Source: Cherax quadricarinatus (Eukaryota; Arthropoda; Malacostraca; Decapoda; Parastacidae). Taken from it: a stretch of 64,000 nucleotides of DNA. Positions 10,116-20,404 of this stretch are shown here, one piece after another. Within the stretch, counting starts at the first letter, position 1, and each line of letters starts with the position of its first letter. The stretch covers positions 9,488,305 through 9,552,304 of the forward strand of contig NC_091369.1 of NCBI RefSeq assembly GCF_038502225.1, written 5' to 3'. The notes under the pieces are model-generated. The model was not told the DNA's origin. It saw nothing but the letters and a program-made list of their open reading frames with translations, and searched no databases. Position numbers and translations under genes: made by a program.

Positions 10116-12325
10116 AGTAGAGCTACTAGTGGAGGGAGAAGCAGGAAGGCCAGGACGAATGAAGCCAAACTACAAGAAAGGGGACTACACAGGAATGAGG
10201 AACTACCTGAACGGGGTTCAGTGGGACAGAGAACTGGCAGGGAAGCCAGTTAATGAGATGATGGAGTATGTAGCAACAAAATGCAAGGAGGCTGAGGAGA
10301 GGTTTGTACCCAAAGGTAACAGGATTAATGAAAAAGCCAGGATGAGCCCATGGTTTACCCAAAGGTGCAGGGAGGCAAAAACCAAGTGTGCTAGGGAATG
10401 GAAGAAATATAGAAGGCAAAGGACCCAGGAGAATAAGGAGAACAGTCGTAGAGCCAGAAACGAATATGCACAGATAAGAAAGGAGGCCCAAAGACAATAT
10501 GAAAATGACATAGCAGCGAAAGCCAAATCTGACCCGAAACTGTTGTACAGCCACATCAGGAGGAAAACAACAGTCAAGGACCAGGTAATCAGGCTAAGGA
10601 AGGAAGGAGGAGAGACAACAAGAAATGACCGTGAAGTATGTGAAGAACTCAACAAGAGATTCAAAGAAGTGTTCACAGAGGAGACAGAAGGGACTCCAGA
10701 AAGACGGAGAGGTGGGGCACACCACCAAGTGCTGGACACAGTGCACACAACCGAGGAAGAAGTGAAGAGGCTTCTGAGTGAGCTAGATACCTCAAAGGCA
10801 ATGGGGCCAGATAACATCTCCCCATGGGTATTGAGAGAGGGAGCAGAGGCGCTATGTGTACCCCTAACAACAATATTCAATACATCTATCGAAACAGGGA
10901 GATTGCCTGAGGCATGGAAGACAGCAAATGTAGTCCCAATCTTTAAAAAAGGAGACAGACATGAAGCATTAAACTACAGACCAGTGTCACTGACATGTAT
11001 AGTATGCAAAATCATGGAGAAGATTATCAGGAGAAGAGTGGTGGAACACCTAGAAAGGAATGATCTCATCAACAGCAGCCAACATGGTTTCAGGGACGGG
11101 AAATCCCGTCACAAACCTACTGGAGTTCTATGACATGGTGACAGCAGTAAGACAAGAGAGAGAGGGGTGGGTGGATTGCATTTTCTTGGACTGCAAGAAG
11201 GCGTTTGACACAGTTCCACACAAGAGATTGGTGCAAAAACTGGAGGACCAAGCTGGGATAACAGGGAAGGCACTACAATGGATCAGGGAATACTTGTCAG
11301 GAAGACAGCAGCGAGTCATGGTACGTGGCGAGGTGTCAGAGTGGGCACCTGTGACCAGCGGGGTCCCGCAGGGGTCAGTCCTAGGACCAGTGCTGTTTCT
11401 GGTATTTGTGAACGACATGACGGAAGGAATAGACTCTGAGGTGTCCCTGTTTGCAGATGACGTGAAGTTGATGAGAAGAATACACTCGATCGAAGACCAG
11501 GCAGAACTACAAAGGGATCTGGACAGGCTGCAGACCTGGTCCAGCAATTGGCTCCTGGAGTTCAATCCCACCAAGTGCAAAGTCATGAAGATTGGGGAAG
11601 GGCAAAGAAGGCCGCAGACGGAGTACAGTCTAGGGGGTCAGAGACTACAAACCTCACTCAAGGAAAAAGATCTTGGGGTGAGTATAACACCAGGCACATC
11701 TCCTGAAGCGCACATCAACCAAATAACTGCTGCAGCATATGGGCGCCTAGCAAACCTCAGAACAGCATTCCGACATCTTAATAAGGAATCATTCAGGACC
11801 CTGTACACCGTGTATGTTAGGCCCATATTGGAGTATGCGGCACCAGTTTGGAACCCACACCTAGCCAAGCACGTGAAGAAACTAGAGAAAGTGCAAAGGT
11901 TTGCAACAAGACTAGTCCCAGAGCTAAGAGGTATGTCCTACGAGGAGAGGTTAAGGGAAATCAACCTGACGACACTGGAGGACAGGAGAGATAGGGGGGA
12001 CATGATAACGACATACAAAATACTGAGAGGAATTGACAAGGTGGACAATGACAGGATGTTCCAGAGATTGGACACAGTAACAAGGGGACACAGTTGGAAG
12101 CTGAAGACACAGATGAATCACAGGGATGTTAGGAAGTATTTCTTCAGCCACAGAGTAGTCAGTAAGTGGAATAGTTTGGGAAGCGATGTAGTGGAGGCAG
12201 GATCCATACATAGCTTTAAGCAGAGGTATGATAAAGCTCACGGCTCAGGGAGAGTGACCTAGTATCGATCAGTGAAGGGGCGGGGCCAGGAGCTCGGACT
12301 CGACCCCCGCAACCTCAACTAGGTG

Positions 12326-12328
<3 letters not shown>
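10116..12328 (+). mobile_element. 5'-truncated Jockey/CR1/L2-like retrotransposon, copy 1
   Basis: The element starts in the linker between endonuclease and reverse transcriptase, directly after (CA)n, and ends at aactaggtgagt, directly before (AC)n. The 3' UTR after the stop at 12262 is only about 66 bp and holds gtgaaggggcggggccagga. No poly(A) tail is present. Its role is taken by the (AC)n run. Copies 2 and 3 (12376-12626 and 14586-14875) end at the same place. Confidence 0.88.
10118..12262 (+). pseudogene. non-LTR reverse transcriptase with a single frameshift
   Basis: The product would copy element RNA into DNA at a nicked target. The frame open from 10118 carries a charged linker (WFTQRCREAK-KCAREWKKYR), the APGPDNI-like SKAMGPDNISP segment, NYRPVSLT and SSQHGFR. 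Near 11100 the frame shifts. The comparison GKS-(C)VTNLLEFYD suggests loss of 2 nt. The second frame carries FLDCKKAFDTVPH (catalytic Asp), SGVPQGSVLGPVLF (11363-11374 for VPQG), FADD (11450-11461) and a C-terminal RDVRKYFFSHRVVSKWNSL...SFKQRYDKAHG typical of Jockey/CR1/L2-type RTs. All catalytic residues are present. Apart from the shift there is no stop, so the insertion is young. The endonuclease is absent through 5' truncation. Confidence 0.9.

Positions 12329-12377
<49 letters not shown>
12329..12377. repeat. (AC)n between two retrotransposon copies
   Basis: About 24 AC units serve as the 3' flank of copy 1 and the 5' flank of copy 2. Confidence 0.97.
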
Positions 12378-12378
<1 letters not shown>

Positions 12379-12626
12379 GGGGTCACAACTGGAAGTTGAA
12401 AACTGATGAGTCACTGGTATGTTAGGAAGTACTTCTTCAGTCACAGAGTTGTCAGAAACTGGAACAATCTGGAGAGTGATGAAGTGGAGGCAGGATCCAT
12501 ACATAACTTTAAAAAGAGGTATGATAAAGCTCATGAAGTAGGGAGAGAGTGAATCTAGTAACGACCAGTGAAGAGGCGGGGCCAGGAGCTGTGACTCGAC
12601 CCCTGCAACCACAACTAGGTGAGTAC
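12376..12626 (+). mobile_element. retrotransposon 3' end, copy 2 of the (AC)n family
   Basis: It begins at the codons for RGHNWKL, corresponding to 12087 in copy 1, and ends at aactaggtgagtactcacac. It differs from copy 1 at many sites (RNWNNLESDEVEAGSIHNFKKRYDKAHEVG), so it is an older or different subfamily and not a local duplicate. Confidence 0.85.
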
Positions 12627-12794
12627 TCACACACTCACTCATTCAAGCTTCACACAATTCAAGACACGTGCTGGCCGTGTTCAAGACTTTCATTTATCGC
12701 AAGAAATAACCAAGATGAAGAAAACGGAGAACCAAAATGCACACATCTTTCAAGTAACATTGTGGCTCTCAAATAACCCGCACTTAGTAGATGA

Positions 12795-12835
12795 AATTTT
12801 GCACGACGCTTCGGTCGCTCGGACTAAAATCAAGT
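12795..12835 (-). ncRNA. degenerate hammerhead-like motif
   Basis: The minus strand reads CTTGATTTTAGTCC-GAGCGACC-GAAGCGTCGTGC. The spacing of the GAAACGTCGTC-like box suggests the same motif class, but stem II and the core are eroded. Confidence 0.25.
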
Positions 12836-13379
12836 CACAACAGACAAGATGGACCAGGACGGACCGAACCATCATAAAATATTTCCTCAACTAAACACGG
12901 GTTATTTGCTAACTGTTCCAGTCACGGTATTGTTACTTGTTATTCTTCTTAACATGGTGTGTTTATCTTGAGGTTGGTAGCCCGGCTCGTCAAGGCTTGA
13001 AGGGCGCCGGATAAACAGTGTGTTTACTAAGCGCTTTATTCAAAGTTGTCCTCCACACTACCACCACCATCATCATCACACGGAAAACTAGATAAGCATA
13101 AAGGGTTTCCGTCTTGTTTACCGGGCGACTGTTCATGGGATCATCGCCCCCGTGACTCGGTGTAGCGATGGAGGGGAAAACCAGGATATCACATAAAACA
13201 GTTACTGATAAAAAAAAAAATGGGTGTACCAAGAGACAAGGGAGAAAACAGAGGCACAAACCATCCTTAGTATCGACTACACAACTAACCGAAGAGCAAG
13301 AAAAAACAGATGAACTAGAGCCAATTATATGTGCAAAGGATATATATTATGACAACCAAAACCAGGTCCAAACTGAAAA

Positions 13380-13620
13380 AGACAGGGCTACAGAGCGCCT
13401 CACACAGGGATATATTTCCACAATGAAACGAGTCCACAGACAAGGGGGCGGAGTTGCTATGTATGACAGGGAAAACTTAAACTGTTGCATCAGAAACGAT
13501 ATAAAGGCGAAAGATGCCGACACGGAATCTGTTTAGCTGCAGTTTTTCGACGGGCATGAAAAACTAATCTTAGGCGTCACGTACAGACCCCTAAACCTAC
13601 ATATAGTAACTACAATAAAC
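13380..13620 (+). pseudogene. endonuclease (EEP) fragment of a non-LTR retrotransposon
   Basis: The plus strand reads VHRQGGGVAMYDRENLNCCI, RNDIKAKDADTESV, a stop, LQFFDGHEKLILGVTYRPLN, then frame loss. GGGVA-YVRE-L and LGV-YRPP are hallmark segments of the apurinic-type endonuclease of Jockey/CR1-like elements, which nicks the target to prime reverse transcription. It is an isolated fragment with no RT in phase downstream. The open frame begins at 13168, but the first 70 codons show no domain I recognise. Confidence 0.7.
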
Positions 13621-14224
13621 TTCTTTACGACGAAATTTGTCATGCTGATCAGGTACTTGTAGCAGTAGTCCAGTTTCCTCTTGAAAACTTCTACATATTT
13701 CTGTTATCTGCTGCTGGTAGAATGCCGAGTCTTTAACCAAAGATTTGGATGTTCTGTAGTAATGCTTACAATATCCCTGGCACCCGATGAATCTCACTCC
13801 GGTACATCAACAATGCGTGTACCAGATAAGAACTGAGGAGGCGCTGTAAGAGCCTCATCCATTCTGGACTGCTTGAGGATATCATTAACATCAGCGTCAA
13901 AACTTGCCAGCACTATCTAGCAAATCAGTAGCACCCAGCAGTATATGAAGAGTAATGTGCAAATTATGCAAGTATACACATAACTATGCAAGCCCATAAG
14001 TATGCACTGACCCTAGAATCATGGCATCTTTCTCGTACACTACCTTTACCTTTGTTATATGGGCTTATATCACTACAAACACGACTTATGCATCTGAACC
14101 AGTGTATTCCCAAAACCTAGTGGTCATACCCCTGGTGTCTTTCATTTTATCACACCTAAACGTTCTATCACCGATACTATACTGAAATGGTTATAATCAT
14201 AACCAAAATATTTAAAGAGATGGA

Positions 14225-14345
14225 GGAGTAAGCCAGCGGAAGTCCTCGGTCAGATTCCCAAAAGCTCCAGTTGCGGATCATCGTATGACTAAGACAAAGT
14301 CAGAAAACACTTGTCCTGTTTCCTGACAAATCTTACCTAACCTAA
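14225..14345 (+). mobile_element. tRNA-derived SINE
   Basis: The head aggagtaagccagcggaagt plus ctcggtcagattccca resembles A and B boxes. It is followed by atgactaagac, aaaacacttgtcctgtttcc and tail acctaacctaacc. The 3' part is shared with 4745-4865. Confidence 0.55.
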
Positions 14346-14557
14346 CCGTAATATTAACGTTACTCCCACATATGAATGTGTCGCCCTACCTCGGTGGGAA
14401 ACGGCCGGTTTGTTTAATACAAAAATGAATGTGCTCCAGGTTTTGTAAATATTGTCCTCATAGGAATCTACGGCATCACTGGTTGAATTGTGGCCTAAAA
14501 AGAAGTGTCTGTATATTTTCGGTGTATCCCAGTCAACAAATGGCCTAGGAAATATGT

Positions 14558-14585
14558 CACACACACACACACACACACACACACA
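14558..14585. repeat. (CA)n at the 5' junction of copy 3
   Basis: About 14 units directly precede retrotransposon copy 3. Confidence 0.97.
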
Positions 14586-14875
14586 AAGGTGGACAAAGAC
14601 AGGATGTTCCAGAGATTGGACACAGTAACAAGGGGACACAGTTGGAAGTTGAAGACACAGATGAATCACAGGGATGTTAGGAAGTATTTCTTCAGCCACA
14701 GAGTAGTCAGTAAGTGGAATAGTTTGGGAAACGATGTAGTGGAGGCAGGATCCATACATAGCTTTAAGCAGAGGTATGATAAAGCTCACGGTTCAGGGAG
14801 AGTGACCTAGTAGCGACCAGTGAAGAGGCGGGGCCAGGAGTTCGGACTCGACCCCTGCAACCTCAACTAGGTGAG
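14586..14875 (+). mobile_element. retrotransposon 3' end, copy 3 of the (AC)n family
   Basis: It starts at KVDKDRMFQRLDTVTRGHSW, corresponding to about 12043 in copy 1, and keeps an open frame to GSGRVT-stop and a tail ending aactaggtgagt. It is nearly identical to copy 1, so both were inserted recently. (CA)n lies on its left and (AC)n (14876-14890) on its right. Confidence 0.92.
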
Positions 14876-14890
14876 TACACACACACACAC
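14876..14890. repeat. (AC)n at the 3' junction of copy 3
   Basis: Seven to eight AC units follow the element end directly. Confidence 0.95.
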
Positions 14891-15063
14891 TTTTATTTTA
14901 AGGTCTGTTCATTAGTACGCCAGCTAGAGTAAAGAGCAAACAAACGAATGAGATATACACCTAAGAATAACCTGCTACAAAACAAATCATGCTTGATTTT
15001 TAAAACGTGGAACACAAGTTGTGATCTGTTACCGGAGGCTATAATGTTCTTCGTAAAGTAGTA

Positions 15064-15258
15064 GTGAGGCAGCGACGAGCCCCCAGAAAGAATAGAGTAT
15101 GTGTGCCAGATTTTGTGCTAATGACAACCGATCCGTTACAACACCTTGAGCAGTGTGTCGAGGAGTTAACACACTTCACCAGCCAACGATGGCGTGTCGC
15201 TATTGAGGAGAGAGTTAAGGAGCTTGACCCGAGTGTGTACTCACAAATCAACGAGTAA
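15064..15258 (+). CDS. unrecognised 64-codon open frame, possible exon
   Basis: The frame is open from upstream of 15064 to a stop at 15258. Residues such as FVLMTTDPLQHLEQCVEELT and VAIEERVKELDPSVYSQINE give a helical, charged, protein-like composition, unlike the low-complexity frames around it. I see no domain. It could be a host exon, a fragment of an unknown transposon or chance. It sits between retroelement debris, and no clear promoter or splice acceptor was identified. Confidence 0.25.
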   Translation: MRQRRAPRKNRVCVPDFVLMTTDPLQHLEQCVEELTHFTSQRWRVAIEERVKELDPSVYSQINE

Positions 15259-15259
15259 T

Positions 15260-15730
15260 CCTGTTAACTATCTCTCCAATAACGACACACCGTCAATAAC
15301 TAGTCAATCACGGAGCTTCACGTTTAATGCGTATTCAAACCCATTTGGCTTTCACTGCTGATACCGTAGTATACTCTTGTATAATGTCAACTATCAAAAC
15401 GTCCTGGGAGGCACTACGTCGTCTCGTAGTGAAATGAATGAACTGTTTCGTACTCAGGATTCCTGAAAGGCCTTGTCTGAGGCCGGGCCACGAGTTCCGA
15501 GGATCTCGGGAACTATCAATAGATACAAACTATTGTTCATCATTGCAAGCTGCAAGTCATCCTTTACAGCCAACATTCCTTACATACTTCCAAGTGTTTG
15601 ATGAGTGGAGTGCATGACTGTTTGTAGTGTAAAGTGTACAGTGTAGACCACTCAGCCAGACGGAGGACACTAAAACGATCTTCCTTGGCTTCCTCACTCA
15701 ACATTATTAGGTAACATCGGGACATGTTTA
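15260..15730. other. no gene seen
   Basis: Mixed-composition sequence without recognisable repeats or coding signal. Confidence 0.4.
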
Positions 15731-15734
15731 AGTA

Positions 15735-15835
15735 GCAATAGCCTGGATGATCAGGCTGTTAACAAGCACGTTTAGCCACAGAGCTATCTGCAGGAGTAGA
15801 GAAACTCCTGAAACTGGTCACGTGAACGTCAGAGG
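15735..15835 (-). repeat. retrotransposon 3'-end fragment
   Basis: The block gcctggatgatcaggctgtt resembles the conserved tail. It is strongly eroded. Confidence 0.35.
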
Positions 15836-15849
15836 TAACGTAGAACACA

Positions 15850-16650
15850 AACAGATCCTCCTACACAGTAACCACTAAGACTACCTCCCCTTCCCCTTCT
15901 ATAAGGTCATTGATAATATCTTCCTAAGTTCCTTCTCCGGAGTGGGGGACAGACCATCATGAGAAACTGTGAATACACATAGTAATAACACCACACCTGA
16001 TGAAACAAATCCTTCGAAACTAGCTCAACTACTGAACCCTTAGTGTGGAGTGAGGAATGAGACGCATCAATACCTAGATACCTTCTTATCTGAAGATGTT
16101 TTGCTCACCACTGACAGCCGCTGGTTCACGAATTGTTTAATACCTCATTTTGTCCGTAATGTATACAAATATTGTAATAATATTCCGAGATGAGACTGAC
16201 ATGTTTTACTGCCGTCACGTATGTAACCCATCCTGTGGCTATGACAGGAAATCATAAGTAACTTTTAACACGATACAAGTTACATATAGAATAGGATAGC
16301 GGTACATTTGTGACTATCCAAATTTGTTACACAGAATAAGTGGGCCAAATGAAAGACCTAGGTATTGAGGATGAGTGTGCAGCCTCTAGTGTAATGTGAT
16401 CCAGTCAAGCATCAAGTGTGATTTAGCCAAACAACTGGTGTGATCCGTACATAGCAGCCTGATAAGTCACCCCTCTTCCCCTCATACAAACCAGCCACTA
16501 CGCTACATAATACAGAGCTCTCCACACAGCTGTCAACCTGTAGTACCTAACACCTTAGTACCCCTCTTTTTCTCATCCTCCTTCCTTCCTATTTTCAAGA
16601 CTTTCTTATCCTCTCTTAGCAGAAAACATCAAGATTGTTTCCAGATTTAC
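15850..16650. other. no gene seen
   Basis: Unique-looking sequence with frequent stops in all frames. Confidence 0.4.
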
Positions 16651-16659
16651 ACACTGAAA

Positions 16660-16990
16660 TTACCCCTTTCGAGAGCAAGAGGCTCGGAAGACGGTACACA
16701 GTAACCCCTCTTCACCCTTCTCTATGAAATGCAGGGATGCAATACAATAAGTACACCAGGAGGTAATTCAATGTGTGTAAAGGGTCCAAGACTTTGCAAC
16801 ACCGTCGTTTTATTGTAAGGGGAATTATCAATAAACCCCTAGTTGTCTTCAAGAAAAAACTAAGCTCCTCGAGTCGGTTCCACTCATCTGTTGTACCTAC
16901 GTAGGACTGTGTAGCTAGCACCATAAACCAGAGTGAACAGACCTTCAACCATGAGGCCTAGTCTGGAACCAGGCCGCAGGGAAGATTACC
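16660..16990 (+). repeat. decayed RT C-terminus with tail
   Basis: The plus strand reads ESKRLGRRYTVTP, GSKTLQH, FIVRGIINKPLVVFKKKLSS and then gaggcctagtctggaaccag. It is collinear with the C-terminus of the 33.6-kb element but has many stops. Confidence 0.65.
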
Positions 16991-17024
16991 TTATCACCGT
17001 CCCTTTGACATACTTGCGATTAGT

Positions 17025-17150
17025 TTCAAGAATAATTCACTTTAGTAGCCCGATTTTCCCAGGGATTATCTGGTCACATAAGCTGTTGCTGCCATCGGCT
17101 CGCTGGCCTACATAGCCATCATAACCTGCCTGATCTGGTACACCCTGCGA
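17025..17150 (-). repeat. retrotransposon 3'-end fragment
   Basis: The minus strand holds the conserved block (gctgttgctgccatcggctc, gctggcctaca, cctgcctgatctggtac), facing the preceding plus-strand copy. Confidence 0.5.
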
Positions 17151-17154
17151 GAAT

Positions 17155-18550
17155 TTATCTTTTTTCTTTTTTCCTTTACTATCTTCATGGAGTCAATAAG
17201 TCACGCATATGCTGATGTAAGGATGAAGAGCCATCGATCTCTCTTGTTGACATAATGTAATAAAATTATGCTAATAGTCTTCTCTCTCCATATATTGCTT
17301 TCCTGACGATCGTGTTTGTTATTTCTGAAGCAGTGAGGGCACACAAATTACCACCAGCATGTTCATCTTGCCTGCAAGTTTCCTCACACTGCCCAGCTCT
17401 TATGACATACATGTGTGTACATGTATGTATATTCTTTACCGGGAAATGGCATCCTGACGCGAGTCTTACATTAGCTATTCGAAGATGAGTACATAATTTA
17501 GAAGTGAAGAACCTGACATAACTCATGAGCCAGACTTACTGTCTCTGTCTTCACGTTAAACTCGCGTGACACAGCAGTTTTCTCTAGTACTCACCTGAAA
17601 AATAATAATAAAAAACTCAATGAGCAAAAACTATGAACAGAGAAAGTATCACGAAAAACTGCCAATAATTTCTTTAATTTTAAGTGTGTCCATATACACT
17701 CCCTATCTGTTGTCCCTTTTCTGGTCCTGTTACAGTTCACGCCTCAATGAGGCAGAATTATCAACATTAATCATATAGAATCTGGCTAAGTCAATAGTTA
17801 CATGTACCTGTATCGAGATAAGTTCAATCTGGCCAACTGCACCACCACCACCAACGCGAGCATCAGCATCACCGTCAGCAGAAGCAAGTCCACTTCTCAC
17901 CCTCCCCCGGGTCTCACCAATACACACACGATGATCAATCGTAAGGGTGGCAGCCACCTGCATCTGTCTCCCTGAAGCTTCATCATGCGTCGTGATGCAG
18001 GCTTAACTACGTGAGTTTCCAAAGGTAACATACCGTGAAAATTCTTGGCCCGGAACACACCTGCAAGTTGTGCCCTAAATGCACTCCCACCTGTGTAGTA
18101 TTTCCGACGATTTATTCAACTGACACCTATCCTCCGTTAATACACTTCAACCACCATTTATGTAATTTTGTTACTGATGATTAATCGCATATAAATTTAG
18201 GTCACAATGTAAGATCACCTAAATTAACCTGACTTCTGTACGATGCTTATATCGTTCAAAAATTGACGCACGTAAACTGGTTGAACTAATTTGAGGTCAG
18301 GTTGATGAATAGACGTCCCTGGCTATGTTAACTAGTTTACTGGGTAGCAAGTGAGTTAGGCTCATCAGACAGGTTTACGCCTTTATTACCGGGAAGGGGG
18401 AATAAAATAGTAATACACATTACATATTAATTTTACGCATTAAAAACACATCAAACAAGGGCAAGTACTGCCGACATGTATGGTCCTTGATGGAGGCGCT
18501 AGTGGCGGTGACGACTCTGGTAGCTCAGGTGAGCACTCGAAACATTTTGG
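17155..18550. other. no supported gene
   Basis: A 77-codon minus frame at 17730-17963 (LTIDHRVCIGETRGRVRSGL, then a GGGGAVG stretch) looks compositionally protein-like but shows no domain. Nothing else was recognised. Confidence 0.3.
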
Positions 18551-18554
18551 CAAA

Positions 18555-18660
18555 CTTGACAACTTTGATGAGTTTCCAGAGTTTTTCTTATTCCCAGAGC
18601 CCGACCCTGGGGCCAGGCTTGTCTGACGCTTGCCTGGTCATGATGAATGACTTGACAAGT
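18555..18660 (-). repeat. retrotransposon 3'-tail fragment
   Basis: The block tttccagagtttttcttatt, then gagcccgaccctggggccag and gcttgcctggtca, is the tail of the divergent subfamily also seen at 43.75, 52.5 and 53.45 kb. Confidence 0.6.
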
Positions 18661-18691
18661 TGAAGATTGAGACACTTATGCAACATATGAG

Positions 18692-18747
18692 AATCTTTGT
18701 TCAGGAAACGTTTCGCCACACAGTGGCTTCATCAGTCCAATACAAAG
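18692..18747 (-). ncRNA. hammerhead ribozyme, canonical core, Penelope-associated
   Basis: On the minus strand, stem I (CUUUGU, internal loop AUU, GGA at 18747 to 18736) leads into CUGAUGA (18735 to 18729), one extra A, and stem II GCCAC with loop UGU and GUGGC (18727 to 18715). GAAA follows (18714 to 18711), then CGUU, with predicted cleavage after 18707. The sequence then reads UCC, UGA and ACAAAG, which closes stem I with a matching internal loop. An internal loop in stem I facing loop II is what natural type I hammerheads use for tertiary contact. Stem III is only the palindrome ACGU, so activity would need a dimer or a neighbouring copy. Hammerheads of this minimal type are known in Penelope-like elements, and a Penelope RT relic lies about 200 bp upstream on the same strand. 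The extra A before stem II has a precedent in a chrysanthemum viroid hammerhead. Activity is inferred. Confidence 0.75.
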
Positions 18748-18939
18748 TAGGAAGGTGTAAGGAGAGGAGGAGTTTGAGGTAATCAGTCCCTCAGCCTGGG
18801 GACCAAGTACTTTCCACGTACACAGTCATTGTCTGTCTGTCTACCCTTCCCTCCCCCCGGCCTCCTCCGCTCTATGGAGTACATATTTAAGACTGAGGCG
18901 ATTTATTTGGGTAACTGGCGTCGCTGAGTGATGACAAAG

Positions 18940-19640
18940 ATTTGAAAATATTTCTTTTAATCTCCTATGAAGAAAGTAGGAAAATGAAGTCTGAAAGCAT
19001 TTTAAGTGACGGCACAATCGTATTTATTAATAAGTTTCCGGTATATTATAAAGTCAAATTATTGACAATGTGTATGAGGACGTCGAAAAACAGGGGCTTG
19101 CTGTCTGTTTCCCTTTCTAAAGTGAACGGAACTTAAGGTTTAACTGCGTTGAGTTATCTTTGTAGCTGGTGAACACTGTAGCGTTTAAAGGTGATGAGGA
19201 CATTATCCACGTAACGCACCCATATGACGCTCTTAGGGATAATTTCATTGGAACATTCAGCTTCTGTGCCCCCATGTAAAGCTTTGCTAGTGCGGCACTA
19301 AAGGGGATTTACTTGTGATCAGGGATCCATGCTCATCCCACATGTTTGCTGAATAGAGGCTTTTATTGAAAGTGACACATAAAAATTGACAAAAAAGTTC
19401 AGAGAGATTAACGAGGTCGTTTGGAGAAAGTGGTCGTGGTCGCGGTTGACTTTCCTGCGGATTAAGTCAATGGCCTGCGTAATGAAGACTTTTGTGAACA
19501 CAGAAATGACGTCCATACAGTTGAGGTCCTCATTCCTGGCAGGAGAGTCTTTAATGTAAGTACCGGTAAGTAAGTCACCAGTCAGAGGAAGGGGAAGGTG
19601 ACACTACCTAAGAGATCAGAAAAGGGTTTGGTTATGTGCC
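18940..19640 (-). pseudogene. Penelope-like element reverse transcriptase, broken
   Basis: The minus strand reads DVISVFTKVFITQAIDLIRR, VNRDHDHFLQTTSLISLNFF, QTCGMSMDP then a stop, EAECSNEIIPKSVIWVRYVD, NVLITFKRYSVHQ and LNAVKP, followed by a remnant of the TLERE...YRKPTHTD region near 19000-19130. This is the Penelope RT order: FTKVP, the TFGMSMGSPLSP palm, EAECSNEIIPE, and RYVDD. The second catalytic Asp is changed (YVDN at 19213-19202), stops interrupt the frame, and the GIY-YIG endonuclease is missing. Penelope elements are telomerase-related retroelements. The relic is too broken to be active. Upstream identity fades at about 19640. Confidence 0.78.
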
Positions 19641-19644
19641 CATT

Positions 19645-20190
19645 TAAACTACTGTCGCCATTTCTGCCAATAATTATAAAGAAAATTAAATTAGTTTATA
19701 GGCAAGGTTAGTTTAATTTAACATTCTATATTTAAGTGTACTTAACCTCGAATAATAAATTTATTAAACGTATGGGGTAACTTCTGGCAACAAGGGCAGA
19801 TTTAGTGTGAAGTCGCTGGAACAACCTAAATTTCTTAAGAATGAATAACAAGCTACCTTGTTCAGACCTCCCCCCCCCCACCAGCTTCCTTTCCACCATA
19901 AAACTTGCAAAACTTCCTAAGACTCTCTCTTGTCAGTTACCTCTAGGAAAGCAGGTTGAGGTACAAGCTGAGGTGAGGCGGCTGTCACAACCAGGTGCTG
20001 GGAGAAAGCTGCCTGGTGTAGTTATCTCACCAATATAACATAAAACACAACACCTGCTACACATATGCCAACAGTGATTACAAGTACAGTAATTTCTATT
20101 GGAATTTATGCATTTTATAATCACTTTCCAAATTAAAGATGTACATCCGTTAAAAGTTAAAATCTGGCATATTTTCCTCCACTTAGCGAT
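19645..20190. other. no gene seen
   Basis: AT-rich sequence with a C10 run near 19870 and no recognisable feature. Confidence 0.4.
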
Positions 20191-20194
20191 AACA

Positions 20195-20400
20195 TACCCG
20201 TGACAGATTCGAGACTTTATCTACCCTCGTAGTCGTCCATGAAGCCAAGCTTCTGTTAATTGTCTATGCAACCAGACTCTTGTTAGCGACCCCGTTGGCC
20301 CACACCTATCTCAGCCTGGTTGATTTCGCACTCTGAAGTGGTTGTTTTAAAGCTGGTGATAATTTCAGAGCTTTTTGCCCCAACACTCTGTCAGATCAGC
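20195..20400 (-). repeat. retrotransposon 3'-end relic
   Basis: The minus strand holds ccttcgtagtcgtcc-type tail sequence, ggcccacacc and cagcctggttgatttcgcac, followed by an eroded C-terminal RT. Confidence 0.55.
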
Positions 20401-20404
20401 ATCA

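Noticed and set aside
10018..10117. The (HT)n extension at the N-terminus of the RT frame
   Set aside because: It is translated (CA)n upstream of the element and not part of the protein.
11060..11140. Programmed frameshift in the RT gene
   Set aside because: Comparison with the expected HGFR-GKSCVTNLL context indicates a simple 2-nt loss. No slippery site is seen and related RTs are encoded in one frame.
14100..14350. Telomeric (CCTAA)n repeat
   Set aside because: Only two or three units, at the tail of a SINE. This is a SINE 3' end and not a telomere.
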